NCBI GenBank assembly: GCA_018057825.1
Contig: JAGPCY010000030.1
Coordinates: 56,855 to 120,854 of the forward strand
DNA length: 64,000 nucleotides
Direction: 5' to 3'
Origin: Kofleriaceae bacterium
GTDB taxonomy: Bacteria; Myxococcota_A; Polyangia; Haliangiales; Haliangiaceae
Shown here piece by piece: positions 9,649 to 19,871 of the stretch. Every line of letters starts with the position of its first letter. Position 1 is the first letter of the stretch. The notes beneath the pieces are model-generated. The model saw nothing but the letters and a program-made list of their open reading frames with translations. It had not been told where the DNA came from and did not search any database. The translations under genes were made by a program, and so were the position numbers.

Positions 9649-9675
9649 GTCGGATGTCAGTCGCTGACATCCGAC
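9649..9675. promoter_or_regulatory. perfect 12-bp palindrome, candidate operator
   Basis: GTCGGATGTCAG (9649-9660), a TCG spacer, then its exact reverse complement CTGACATCCGAC (9664-9675). It lies 26 bases before the start codon of the minus-strand secreted lipoprotein gene, in a 240-bp gap with otherwise lower GC content. The position fits an operator or a 5' UTR hairpin for that gene. The rest of the gap to 9863 shows nothing else I can support. Confidence 0.55.
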
Positions 9676-9863
9676 CTCGTACTAAGGCCAAATCGCAGAG
9701 GTTGTCCTGTCAGGGCAAGAAGGATCGTCGGGGCCACGGGTACCGCTGAGGTAGCCGGAGTCGGTTCGGTGAGCCGGCCCACCACGCCTTCACTGACGCA
9801 GCGCGCTACGTCGTCCTCGGAGCTGTAGCCTGAATCCGCGCCGCCGGACGGCGTCTCACCTCC

Positions 9864-10445
9864 ATGCGCCTGCTGCCCATCGTCGCCCTCGCCGCCGCGA
9901 CCCTCGCGACCGCCTGCACCGCGCGCCTGGTCGCGACCGGCCGGGTCCAGGGGCAAGGCGTCGGCGCCCCCGGGGTCGTGCCACCGCCGGTCGTGCGCCC
10001 GTCGACGCCGCCGCCGCGGGTGACGAGCCCCCTCGAGATCGCCGGCACGCCGGTGGTGCGGGTCGGGGTGAACTTCGAGGATCAGGGCGCCGGCGGCGAC
10101 GCCGACTACAACGACGCGGTCCTGTGCTTCACCGGCGCGTTCAAGGTCGACCGCGCGACCGTGATCTCGACCCAGGCGCAGCAGGTGATCGCGACCACCT
10201 CGAGCATCAGCGCGTGCCGCCACGAGGTCCGGGTGCAGGTGGTCCACCCCGATGGCCGCGCCGAGCCGCCGGCGGTGTTCGACTCCGCCAGCGGCGCCCA
10301 GGTCGCGCTGCGCTTCGAGCTGGGCTCGCGCCTCGACGTGACGATGCGCACCGTGAGCGGCGGCTGCGATCCGACCGAGCGGTCCATGACCGAGCCGGCC
10401 TGGGCCCAGGTCCTGCTCGATCGCTGCAACACCACCGGGCGGTGA
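9864..10445 (+). CDS. lipoprotein with DUF4114-like motif
   Basis: 193 residues with a lipobox (LATAC, Cys18). After a Pro-rich linker there is VGVNFEDQGAGGDADYNDAVLCF, which fits the acidic signature of DUF4114 (N-F-E-D, then G-D-x-D-Y-N-D), a putative calcium-binding extracellular beta domain. Three Cys (LCF, ACR, GGC) and a fourth near the C-terminus could pair. Likely a surface or periplasmic lipoprotein. It is convergent with the rRNA methyltransferase gene, 20 bases apart. Confidence 0.6.
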   Translation: MRLLPIVALAAATLATACTARLVATGRVQGQGVGAPGVVPPPVVRPSTPPPRVTSPLEIAGTPVVRVGVNFEDQGAGGDADYNDAVLCFTGAFKVDRATVISTQAQQVIATTSSISACRHEVRVQVVHPDGRAEPPAVFDSASGAQVALRFELGSRLDVTMRTVSGGCDPTERSMTEPAWAQVLLDRCNTTGR

Positions 10446-10461
10446 CGATCACCGGGCGGTG
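10433..10461. terminator. tandem short hairpins at a convergent gene end
   Basis: CACCGGGCGGTG occurs twice, at 10433-10444 (over the stop codon of the upstream gene) and 10450-10461, each a 5-bp stem with a two-base loop. They fill the 20-bp gap between two convergent genes. No U-tract follows on either strand, so termination is plausible but not shown. Confidence 0.3.
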
Positions 10462-10465
10462 ACGG

Positions 10466-11860
10466 TCAGCGCCGCAGCCGGACCACGGTCTCGACCTGGG
10501 CCGTGCCCGGCATGAGATCGAAGGGCGTGACCTGATCGAGGCGCCAGCCGGCGGCGACCAGGGCGCGCAGATCGCGGCCGAGGGCGTCGGGGCCACAGCT
10601 CACGTAGATGAGCGTGCGCGCGCGCGACGCTGAGATCGCGGCGAGGAGGGCCGGGCTCGCGCCCTTGCGCGGCGGATCGATGACCACCGCGGCGACGTCG
10701 GGGTGGTCGGCCAGGCGCTCGGCGTCCCCGACGAGAGCGGTGACGTCGCTCCGCCCGGCCCGGTGGGCGGCGGCGGTGAGCGCGGCGACCGCGGCGGGGT
10801 CGCGCTCGATCGCGAGGACCTCGGCGCCGCTGGCGGCCAGCGCGAAGGCGATGCCGCCGAGCCCGGCGTAGACGTCGGCCGCGCGGTCGCCGGGGCCGAC
10901 CTCGGCCAGGGCGGCGACGTGGCGGTACATGGCCTCGGCCTGGGCCGGGTTGATCTGGGCGAACTCGGTGGCGCCCAGGTCGACCGCGACCCCGGCGAGG
11001 GTCAGCGACAACGACGCCGCGCCGACCAGGGGCCGGGCGGCGCCGTCGAGGAGCGCGCCGTCGGTGCGATCGTTGTCGAGGCGCACCACCCCGGCGACCG
11101 CGGGGGCGGCGGCGATCGCGGCGGCGGCGGCGGCGACCCGCCCGGCGTCGGCCGCCGAGCGCACGACCAGGCCGACCAGGACCTGGCCGCCGTCGCCCTG
11201 GCGGACGATCGCGTAGCGCAGGTCGCCGGTGCCGCGGCGCTCGTCGGCTGGGGCCAGGCGGTGATCGGCGGCGGCGGCGACGATCGCGCCGCGCACGCGA
11301 TCGATCGTCGGGGTGACGGCGCGGCAGCCGGCGGTGTCGACGAAGTCGTGGCTGCGCGGGGCCCAGGCGCCCAGCGCGAGGTGGCCGACGGTGCGGCCGG
11401 CGACGTACTTGCCCTTGTGGCGATAGCCGAGCTCGGCCGGCGACCGCACGACCTCCGCGACCTCGGCCAGCTCGCCGACCGCGGCGACGACCCGACGGCG
11501 CTTCCAGCCGAGCTGCGCCGGGTACGCCAAGTGCTGCCACGGGCATCCGCCGCACCGTCCGAATGCCGGACAGGCCGGCGCGACCCGGTCGGGTGACGGC
11601 GGACCCCGACGCTCGACGACGGTGGCCCAGCGCTCGGCGCGGTGCGGGCTGGCGTGGGTGGTGCGGACGGTGGCGCGCTCGCCCGGGGCCAGCCCGGCGA
11701 CGTGGACGGTGACGCCGTCGACCACCGCGACGCCAGCGCCGTCGTCGTCGAGCTCGGCGGCGGTGACCTCGGGGGCGATCGACATGACCGTCGGTACCAC
11801 GGCGCGGCGGACGAATCGCCGCACCGGGGCGGCCTTGACGCGACGCAGCGCGTCGGCCAT
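10466..11860 (-). CDS. rlmD: RlmD/TrmA-family (uracil-5-)-methyltransferase
   Basis: 464 residues. These enzymes use SAM to methylate C5 of a uridine in 23S rRNA (RlmD-type) or tRNA. Seen here: an N-terminal TRAM-like segment (VDGVTVHVAGLAPGE), an iron-sulphur Cys set CPAFGRCGGC with the fourth Cys in TAGCRA, FAQINPAQ, a SAM-site YAGLGG, DPPRKG, and YVSCGPDALGRD with the nucleophilic Cys; a catalytic base Glu follows in QVETVV. The iron-sulphur Cys set favours RlmD/RumA over TrmA, but paralogues exist. An ATG at 11878 is in frame but would lie inside a perfect operator palindrome, so ATG 11860 is preferred; MSIAPEV at 11785 is another option. Confidence 0.85.
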   Translation of the reverse strand: MADALRRVKAAPVRRFVRRAVVPTVMSIAPEVTAAELDDDGAGVAVVDGVTVHVAGLAPGERATVRTTHASPHRAERWATVVERRGPPSPDRVAPACPAFGRCGGCPWQHLAYPAQLGWKRRRVVAAVGELAEVAEVVRSPAELGYRHKGKYVAGRTVGHLALGAWAPRSHDFVDTAGCRAVTPTIDRVRGAIVAAAADHRLAPADERRGTGDLRYAIVRQGDGGQVLVGLVVRSAADAGRVAAAAAAIAAAPAVAGVVRLDNDRTDGALLDGAARPLVGAASLSLTLAGVAVDLGATEFAQINPAQAEAMYRHVAALAEVGPGDRAADVYAGLGGIAFALAASGAEVLAIERDPAAVAALTAAAHRAGRSDVTALVGDAERLADHPDVAAVVIDPPRKGASPALLAAISASRARTLIYVSCGPDALGRDLRALVAAGWRLDQVTPFDLMPGTAQVETVVRLRR

Positions 11861-11863
11861 AAC

Positions 11864-11881
11864 TGAATGACGGTTCATTCA
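11864..11881. promoter_or_regulatory. FadR-type (TetR family) operator
   Basis: TGAATGA, CGGT, TCATTCA: a perfect 7-bp inverted repeat with a 4-bp spacer, 18 bp in all. This matches the half-sites and spacing of the operator known for the Bacillus fatty-acid regulator FadR (TGAATGA-N4-TCATTCA). It lies 60 bases upstream of the acyl-CoA dehydrogenase start and just upstream of the divergent methyltransferase gene. Repression relieved by long-chain acyl-CoA is the expected mode. The regulator gene itself is not in the window. Confidence 0.65.
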
Positions 11882-11941
11882 CCGTCGCCCCGACCGCCCT
11901 CGGGTCGCCTACCCGAGCCGCCTTCGCGCCAGGAGAGACCG

Positions 11942-13765
<1,824 letters not shown>

Positions 13766-13771
13766 CGTTCG

Positions 13772-13908
13772 ACCTCGGACTCGGACTCTGCCTCGGTCTC
13801 GGTCTCGGCCTCCGCCTCGGACTCGGGTTCGGTCTCGGCCTCGGACTCGGTCTCGGCCTCGGGTTCGGTCTCGGCCTCGGTCTCCGCCTCGGTCTCCGCC
13901 TCGCCTCC
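13772..13908 (-). repeat. hexanucleotide array B
   Basis: About 23 imperfect 6-bp units reading CTCGGT/CTCGGC/CTCGGA on the plus strand, that is GAGRCS-like on the minus strand, starting 7 bases after the acyl-CoA dehydrogenase stop. Orientation is opposite to arrays A and C. The remaining bases to 14008 contain no feature I can name beyond the upstream region of the next gene. Confidence 0.9.
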
Positions 13909-14008
13909 CACCGCTCCTCGCCTCAGATTTTCATCGCGCGATGTGCGGTCGGCCGCAGCGCGGTGACCAGGCGCCATCCTCCGGCCTCGCCGCAGCTAGA
14001 CTCGATCC

Positions 14009-15049
14009 GTGCGCCGTCGTCTCGCCCTCGCCCTCGCGTTCACGCTCGCTGCGTGCAGCGATGATCCTGGCTTCGAGCCGTGGTTCCTCGATCCGCTGAC
14101 GCCGTCCGAAGGCGTGTGGGTGCGGACCCCGGAGTTCGAGGTCGCGTCCGGAGAGGAGATCCAGGACTGCTACTTCTTCCGCGTGCCCGAGCAGGCGACC
14201 GGCGAGCTCCGCGTCGATCGCTTCGCCCTGGCCCTGAACCCCGGCAGTCACCACCTGAACCTGTTCCGCGTGAAGACCGTCGTCGACCTCGACCCCGCCG
14301 ACGGCGCGCCGCTCGAGCTGGGCGGCGTGACCGGCACCGTGATCAAGGGCGGCGAGTGCTGGCGCTCGTCGAACTGGGCCGACTGGCCCCTGGTCGCCAA
14401 CAACCAGCAGTCGAGCTTCGAGCGACCGGTCTTCGAGTGGGCCTTGCCCGCCGACGTCGCCACCCGGTTCGCGCCGGGCGAGATGTTGATGCTGCAGGTC
14501 CACTACGTGAACGCGACCACCCAGGAGACGCCGTACCGCGGCCGCGCCGGGGTCAACCTGCACCGCTCGGTCGACGGCGACACCCAGGAGCTCGGCACCC
14601 TGTTCGCCACCCAGCAGAACATCCGGATCTGTCGCTCGAACCCGCGGCCGACCTACAGCGGCGCGTGTGGGCTGCCCGACGGCGTCCACACGGTCGCCGC
14701 AGCCAACGGCCACTTCCACTCGCGCGGCCGGGCGTTCTCGATCTTCTCCTGGGACGGGGTGTCGACCACCCGGCCACCCGACGAGGCCCGCTTCTACCTG
14801 AGCGAGGCCTGGGCCGAGCCCGAGATGGCGACCGGCCTGGCGGTGACCCTGCCCTCGGGCGGCGGCATCTACTGGAGCTGCGAGTACGAGTGGTATCCGC
14901 CCGACGAGGGCTGCGCGGCGGTCGACGAGCGCGATCCGCTGCAGGCCAACGACTGCTGCTACACCTTCGGCCCGACGGTTGAGACCAGCGAGCACTGCAA
15001 CGTGTTCCTGTACTACTGGCCGAAGTCCGAGGACGTCACCTGTTTCTGA
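14009..15049 (+). CDS. copper type II monooxygenase-like lipoprotein (PHM/DBM fold)
   Basis: 346 residues with GTG start and a lipobox (TLAAC, Cys16). The copper ligand motifs of peptidylglycine and dopamine monooxygenases are all in order: the His pair H81-H82 (GSHHLNLF), H165 in LQVHYVN (third ligand of the first copper), the HxH pair H235/H237 (GHFHSRG), and finally SEHCNVFLYYW where PHM has DEMCNLYIMYY. In the last motif the methionine ligand of the catalytic copper is replaced by His329. Fourteen Cys, counting the lipidated one, should form disulphides. Exported, probably anchored in the envelope. Natural substrate unknown; with the altered ligand it may be an electron-transfer or binding protein rather than a hydroxylase. 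Confidence 0.75.
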   Translation: MRRRLALALAFTLAACSDDPGFEPWFLDPLTPSEGVWVRTPEFEVASGEEIQDCYFFRVPEQATGELRVDRFALALNPGSHHLNLFRVKTVVDLDPADGAPLELGGVTGTVIKGGECWRSSNWADWPLVANNQQSSFERPVFEWALPADVATRFAPGEMLMLQVHYVNATTQETPYRGRAGVNLHRSVDGDTQELGTLFATQQNIRICRSNPRPTYSGACGLPDGVHTVAAANGHFHSRGRAFSIFSWDGVSTTRPPDEARFYLSEAWAEPEMATGLAVTLPSGGGIYWSCEYEWYPPDEGCAAVDERDPLQANDCCYTFGPTVETSEHCNVFLYYWPKSEDVTCF

Positions 15050-15235
15050 AGGCGGAGGCGGAGGCGGAGACGGAGGCCGAGACCGAGACCGAGGCCGAGA
15101 CCGAGACCGAGACCGAGGCCGAGACCGAGACGGAGGCCGAGGCGGAGGCGGAGGCCGAGACCGAGGCGGAGGCCGAGACCGAGGCCGAGACCGAGGCGGA
15201 GGCCGAGACCGAGGCCGAGACCGAGGCCGAGCATC
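15050..15235 (+). repeat. hexanucleotide array C
   Basis: About 31 units of GAGGCG, GAGACC, GAGGCC and GAGACG, beginning directly after the TGA of the copper monooxygenase-like gene. Same orientation as array A. The bases 15236-15322 after it contain nothing recognisable. Confidence 0.9.
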
Positions 15236-15322
15236 GCGGGGTCGTTCCCGTCGAGGACGCCCGAAGGGGTCGGACTTGGCCGCCCTTGTCGGGAGCCGCA
15301 GCGCATGCGAGGTTTCCAGGCG

Positions 15323-15781
15323 ATGTCAGACGCCGTCGCGCTCGGAACCAACGTGCTGTTCTTCCCCAAGGCCGAGCTGACGCGAGGCAAGGGCCTCAAG
15401 CTGTCGACGCAGCGCGGGGCCGCGGTCTGCACGCGGAGGTTCCTGTTCATGATCCCGGCCCAGGACGTCCAAGTCGGAGCGATCAAGACCACCGTCGTGA
15501 CCCGCCGGCCCGGCGACGGCGGCTCCCTGGTCGACCTGGTGGAGGCCTTGGTCCGGCGCAGCGACCTGTCGGTCGCGGCGCTCGAGGCCGAGCTCACCGC
15601 GCTGCTGGGTGACGCCTACGCCGATCAGGCCTTCGAGATCGCGACGCTCAAGAAGTTCAAGGTCTGGTCGCTCGGGCCGCTCTCGCAGGTGCGCCTGGTG
15701 CCGGCCGGCGCGTTGACGCCGGTGGTGTTCGTGCCGCGGGGCAAGGGCGCGGTGAAGCAGGTCAAGGCCTTCTACGCCTGA
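15323..15781 (+). CDS. conserved-looking soluble protein of unknown function
   Basis: 152 residues from ATG 15323 (an ATG at 15305 in the same frame would add six residues; neither has a strong Shine-Dalgarno sequence). No signal peptide or membrane span. Composition is balanced, with strand-like segments (RRFLFMIPAQDVQVGAIKTTVVTRR), a helical centre (LVDLVEALVRRSDLSVAALEAELTALLGD) and a basic end. I do not recognise a family. It lies between hexamer array C and a convergent MORN protein gene. Confidence 0.55.
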   Translation: MSDAVALGTNVLFFPKAELTRGKGLKLSTQRGAAVCTRRFLFMIPAQDVQVGAIKTTVVTRRPGDGGSLVDLVEALVRRSDLSVAALEAELTALLGDAYADQAFEIATLKKFKVWSLGPLSQVRLVPAGALTPVVFVPRGKGAVKQVKAFYA

Positions 15782-15835
15782 GGTGATCGGGCGCGATCGC
15801 GCGGGCGCGACCGGGCTTGATCGCTTTCGAGCGCG

Positions 15836-18403
15836 CTAGTCGTCGTCGTCGTCGTCGTCATCGTCGTCATCGTCGTCGTCGTCGTCGTCGTCATCGGACT
15901 CGTCATCGTCGTCGTCGGACTCGTCCTCGTCGTCATCGTCGCCGTCCTCCTCGGCCTCGTCCTCCTCGTCCTCGTCCTCCTCGGCCTCGCTGTCCTCCTT
16001 CGCTTGCCGCAGGAGCTCGGCCATGTGCGCGGTCGGGTCTGGCGCGGCGCGCAGCGTCTCGACCAGCGCACGGTACTCGGACCCCCGGGTCGGCAACCCG
16101 AAGTGCGCCGCGCTCTCCGAGAAGTTGGAGAAGCCCTCGAGCCGACCGCAACCGGCGATCGCGGCGAGCACCTCGATGAACCCGGGCGCGAAGGGCGGCG
16201 TGCCATCGCCGAAGCACAGGCGCAGCGCGCCGAACGACACCAGATCGAGGGTGAACAGGTCGACGTGGTTGAACCGCGCCGCCAGGTCGACGGCCCGCCC
16301 CATCGCCGCGTCGTCGCGGACGTGGCCGAGCGCCAGGGCCAGGTATGACAAGAGCGTGCCCTTCACGAAGGGCAGCTCGCTGAACCGCGGCGACAGCTCG
16401 TCGACCTGATCGAGCGCCGCGCACAGGACCGCGCTGGTGGCCGCGGGCGCGCGCGCCTGCAGGTGACGCGCGGTGGCGATCGCGGCGCACACGCGGACGA
16501 TCGGGTCGGGATGCGCGAGCCACGGCGACGCCTGCTCGGGCGTGAGGGCCTCGCCCTGGCGATCGAGGAGCCCATGGACCGCGGTCGCCGCGGTGATCGA
16601 GTCGTCGCGCCGAGCGGCACGCTCGAGGAGGGCCTCACCGGCCTGTCCGGCCCGCGCCGCCAGCGCCAGCGCGACCGCGACCCGCGCGCGGCTGGTCGCG
16701 TCGAGCTGCGCCGCGACCCGCGGGAACTCGTCCTCGAGCGCCTGCAACGTGCCGAGCACGGCGCGCCGATCGTCGCTGTCGTCGTCCCACCCCTGCGCCT
16801 CCTCCCGGAACTGCGCGGCCTGTCCGGTGACCGACTCCGCGTACTGCAGGAGCGCGAGCACGTCGGCGTTCGGGTGGTCGAGGAGCCGCAGCATGAACCG
16901 CAGCGTCACGGCGGTGGCGACGTAGATCGTGCCCTGATGCAAGGTCTCGGCGGCGATGCGGTGGAGCGCAGCCAGGCGCACCGCGGGGACCTCTGACACG
17001 AGGGCGCGCAGATACTTCGGGAAGTTCGCGGTGTCCTCGCCGTAGCAGCTCGGGACGTCCGCCCAGTCGGGCTCGGCGAGCCCGGCGAAGGCAGCGACGT
17101 CCGGAAACGCGCCGTCGTCGAGGAGCGCGACGCCCAGGAGCCGCGAGGGCTCGAAGTCGGGCTCGAGCTCGGCGCGGAGCTTGCGCCCGGTCAGGTCGAC
17201 CCGGTGAGTGCGCGAGCCGTCGAGGAACTCCCAGGTCCCGGTGGCGCGCTTGCCGGCGATCGTGCCGCGCGCAGTGACCGTGCCAGCGTCGAGGCACTCG
17301 ACCGCGAGGCCGTCCTCGGCCAGGCGCCCGCGCAGCACGCGGTCGCCGACCCGGAGGTCGATCGCGACCAGGTCGTCGCCCGCGAAGGTCCGCTCGACCC
17401 GGTGGCGAAAGCTGCCGTCGCCGCCCCAGTACGCCTCTTCGCAGGTCTCCCGCCCGCGCTCATCGTGGACGTTCTCGGACAGCAGGCGGCCCTCGCGGTT
17501 GTACAGCCGGCGCAGCCGGAGCTGGCCGTCGGCGAACCGGAGCGTCTGATCGAGGGGGCCGTCGAGCTCGTACAGCTCGATCTCTCCCATGGGCGGCAAG
17601 ACGCTCGGATCGAACCCGGCGACCCAGCGGTTGCCCGACGAGTCAAAGACGGCGTCCGCCGGCACGCCGTCGGGGCGCGGCGGGATCTCGGCGCCGCCGA
17701 AGGGCAGGACCTCGCGGCCATTCTCATCGAAGCAGCGCTGCACGAGATCCCACCCGCGCGCGTCCTTGTACGAGCGCAGCCGGGGAGATCCATCCCGGTG
17801 GTTCTCCAGGCGGGCGATGCAGCTACCGCGGCGGTACTCCTGGACCTGCTGCTCGATACCGTCCGGGAACCACCACCGCCAGGTGCCGTGGCGAGTCGTC
17901 GGGTCCTGCGCGCCCAGGCCGAAGAACCATACCTCGTCGTCGCCGCTGTACCCGGCGCGATCATCGACGGTCGCGGGCCGCGGCGGCAGCGGTCGCCCGT
18001 TCTGGCGCACCTCGACGCCGTCGCCGTCGTAGTACCGCGACGGCCCTGGCAGGCCGTCCTGGTAGAGCACGGTGGCCTCGCGCACGTGGTCGGGGATGCC
18101 GGCTGGCAGCGTGTTCTCGGTGGTGCGACCGTCGGTGCGCCGCCACCGGCATAGGCCATCGCGGTGGCCGTTGCGCATCTGTCCGCGCTGCGACCACTCG
18201 CCGTTCTCGTGAAACCGCTCGTAGGGCCCTTCGCCCTTGCCCGCGACGTAGGTGCTGACGCCGGCCAGCGAACCGTCGGCGCGAAACCATCGCACCTCGC
18301 CGTCGGGCAGACCGTCGACCAGGCGCGACAAGCGGAACTCGCCGCGGTCAGGGACCCAGAGGGCTTCGGCGGGGATGCTCGGCGCGCGCGCGGGTTCGTT
18401 CAT
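15836..18403 (-). CDS. MORN_2 / HEAT-like repeat protein with poly-Asp tail
   Basis: 855 residues from ATG 18403 (MNEPARAPS); the frame upstream lacks sense. The first 400 residues hold many MORN_2 units of the YwqK kind (RWFRADGSLAGVSTYVAGKG, YERFHENGEWSQRGQMRNG, LYNREGRLLSENVHDERG). Residues about 470-790 are helical with HEAT-like character (LASEVPAVRLAALHRIA, HPDPIVRVCAAIATARHL). The C-terminus is strongly acidic and ends in 19 Asp in a row (15839-15895). No signal peptide, so cytoplasmic. Family members are often found as scaffolds or immunity-like proteins; no partner toxin is visible here. Confidence 0.75.
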   Translation of the reverse strand: MNEPARAPSIPAEALWVPDRGEFRLSRLVDGLPDGEVRWFRADGSLAGVSTYVAGKGEGPYERFHENGEWSQRGQMRNGHRDGLCRWRRTDGRTTENTLPAGIPDHVREATVLYQDGLPGPSRYYDGDGVEVRQNGRPLPPRPATVDDRAGYSGDDEVWFFGLGAQDPTTRHGTWRWWFPDGIEQQVQEYRRGSCIARLENHRDGSPRLRSYKDARGWDLVQRCFDENGREVLPFGGAEIPPRPDGVPADAVFDSSGNRWVAGFDPSVLPPMGEIELYELDGPLDQTLRFADGQLRLRRLYNREGRLLSENVHDERGRETCEEAYWGGDGSFRHRVERTFAGDDLVAIDLRVGDRVLRGRLAEDGLAVECLDAGTVTARGTIAGKRATGTWEFLDGSRTHRVDLTGRKLRAELEPDFEPSRLLGVALLDDGAFPDVAAFAGLAEPDWADVPSCYGEDTANFPKYLRALVSEVPAVRLAALHRIAAETLHQGTIYVATAVTLRFMLRLLDHPNADVLALLQYAESVTGQAAQFREEAQGWDDDSDDRRAVLGTLQALEDEFPRVAAQLDATSRARVAVALALAARAGQAGEALLERAARRDDSITAATAVHGLLDRQGEALTPEQASPWLAHPDPIVRVCAAIATARHLQARAPAATSAVLCAALDQVDELSPRFSELPFVKGTLLSYLALALGHVRDDAAMGRAVDLAARFNHVDLFTLDLVSFGALRLCFGDGTPPFAPGFIEVLAAIAGCGRLEGFSNFSESAAHFGLPTRGSEYRALVETLRAAPDPTAHMAELLRQAKEDSEAEEDEDEEDEAEEDGDDDDEDESDDDDDESDDDDDDDDDDDDDDDDDDD

Positions 18404-18583
18404 GCTGATCTGGTAGCACCGCGCCGTCGACGCGAACGCGCGCAGCGCGCCGGTTCGGCGACCGCGGAGCGCGGCCCCGCGGTCGGCGACAAGCCCCCGA
18501 CACCACGCCGGGTTTCGCCGGCGCGCCGCGGAGTTGACCGACCGCTGGCGATCGGCGGGGCGCACCGCCCTCGACCGGCGACG

Positions 18584-19819
18584 TCAGGGCGTCCGCGGCG
18601 CCAGGCGCAGCGTCGGACCGTCGCGGACCTGGACCTCGCCGGGCACGATCGCGATCGTGAAGACGGCGCCATCGTCGGTGACGACCGGACGGTCGGCGCG
18701 CCAGACCCGAAAGCCGGCGGCGTCCTCGACGATCGCGAGGCGGGTCCTGCCGTCGATGATGGTCGCGGCCAGCCGGGGCGACCTGGCCGAACGCACCGGC
18801 GGCGGCCCCACCCTCGCGCTCGGGTATAGCCGCCACTGTCGCGTCTCTTGGGCGCCGCGGTGCTCGATCCAGGCGTCGCCGACCGTCCACGCACCGCCGT
18901 CCGCCAGGTAGTACGCGCGGCCGGAGACCTCGACCGCGGCCACCCGGGTGCGGCCCCGGGACGCCGTCGCGGTCAGCATCAGATCGGCGGTGGGCTCACC
19001 GGGCAGCGGGGGCAGCGCACAGCGCGGGGCGCGCAGGTTGATCCCGCCGACCCGCGCGACGAGGGCAAGCGCGGTCGTGGTAGGGAGCTGGCGCAGCCGG
19101 AGCTCGAGGGGCTGACCGGCACCGCACATGATCGCGGCGTCGCGCAGCAGCTCCGCCGGCGCAGGTGGGCCGTCGAGCACCCGGATGAGCTCGACCAGGT
19201 GTCCGGCCAGGATCTTGCGGGCGTCGAGGCGCAGCTTGGCGCCGCCGGTCGGCAGCGCGGTCATCGGCGACGCGCTCGCCGCGCGCACCACGAACAGGTT
19301 GCGGGCCGGGCGATCGATCGCTGCGCCGCTGGCGCGGGCGACCTCGGCCAGCACGCCACCGGCCGGCCGCCGCTGGACGTGCACGTCCAGCGCGGTCGAC
19401 GGCGCGGTGACCACGACGTTCACGCGCATCACGTCGGCCAGCACCCGATACAGATCGTGGCTCGGCGCCGCGGTGAAGTCGAGGTCGACGTTGCGCCCGA
19501 CGCCGCGCATCGGTCGCGGCGTCACCGCCAGCGCCGGCGCGTGCGCGACGAGGGCCGTCAGGGCCGCCGCGCGCGTCTTCACCCGCACCCGGCCCGTAAC
19601 GACCGCGCCCGTCGGCGTCGTCACATAGCTCGTGCTCGCTGGCGCCAGCGCCGAGCGCAAGAGGTCACCATCGACGTCCTGGGCGTCGACCGCGACCGCC
19701 CCACCCTCGACGTGACCCGGCCACACCGGCAGGGCGGCGGGCGCCGGTTGCGCCCACGCCGGCGGTGCGGTGGTCGCGATCATCACGGCCAGCACAGACC
19801 AGGCGCGCCACGAGTTCAT
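18584..19819 (-). CDS. exported secretin N-domain-like protein
   Basis: 411 residues. Starts MNSWRAW with a cleavable signal peptide (ending PPAWAQ). Residues about 110-190 show the beta-alpha-beta pattern of secretin N0/N1 or STN domains, as in PilQ/GspD (VDLDFTAAPSHDLYRVLADVMRVNVVV, then LDVHVQRRPAGGVLAEVARASG). A second similar unit may follow (LRLDARKILAGHLVELIRVL). The C-terminal third is beta-rich and there is no secretin pore domain. It could be a periplasmic adaptor, but no secretion or pilus genes lie nearby. Confidence 0.6.
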   Translation of the reverse strand: MNSWRAWSVLAVMIATTAPPAWAQPAPAALPVWPGHVEGGAVAVDAQDVDGDLLRSALAPASTSYVTTPTGAVVTGRVRVKTRAAALTALVAHAPALAVTPRPMRGVGRNVDLDFTAAPSHDLYRVLADVMRVNVVVTAPSTALDVHVQRRPAGGVLAEVARASGAAIDRPARNLFVVRAASASPMTALPTGGAKLRLDARKILAGHLVELIRVLDGPPAPAELLRDAAIMCGAGQPLELRLRQLPTTTALALVARVGGINLRAPRCALPPLPGEPTADLMLTATASRGRTRVAAVEVSGRAYYLADGGAWTVGDAWIEHRGAQETRQWRLYPSARVGPPPVRSARSPRLAATIIDGRTRLAIVEDAAGFRVWRADRPVVTDDGAVFTIAIVPGEVQVRDGPTLRLAPRTP

Positions 19820-19871
19820 GCACGGGATCGTAGCACCGCGGCACAACGCCACGGCTCGCTCGCCGGGTGGG

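Noticed and set aside
11861..11878. ATG at 11878 as start of the RlmD-type gene
   Set aside because: The codon lies inside a perfect operator palindrome and adds six residues with no family match; ATG 11860 is better.
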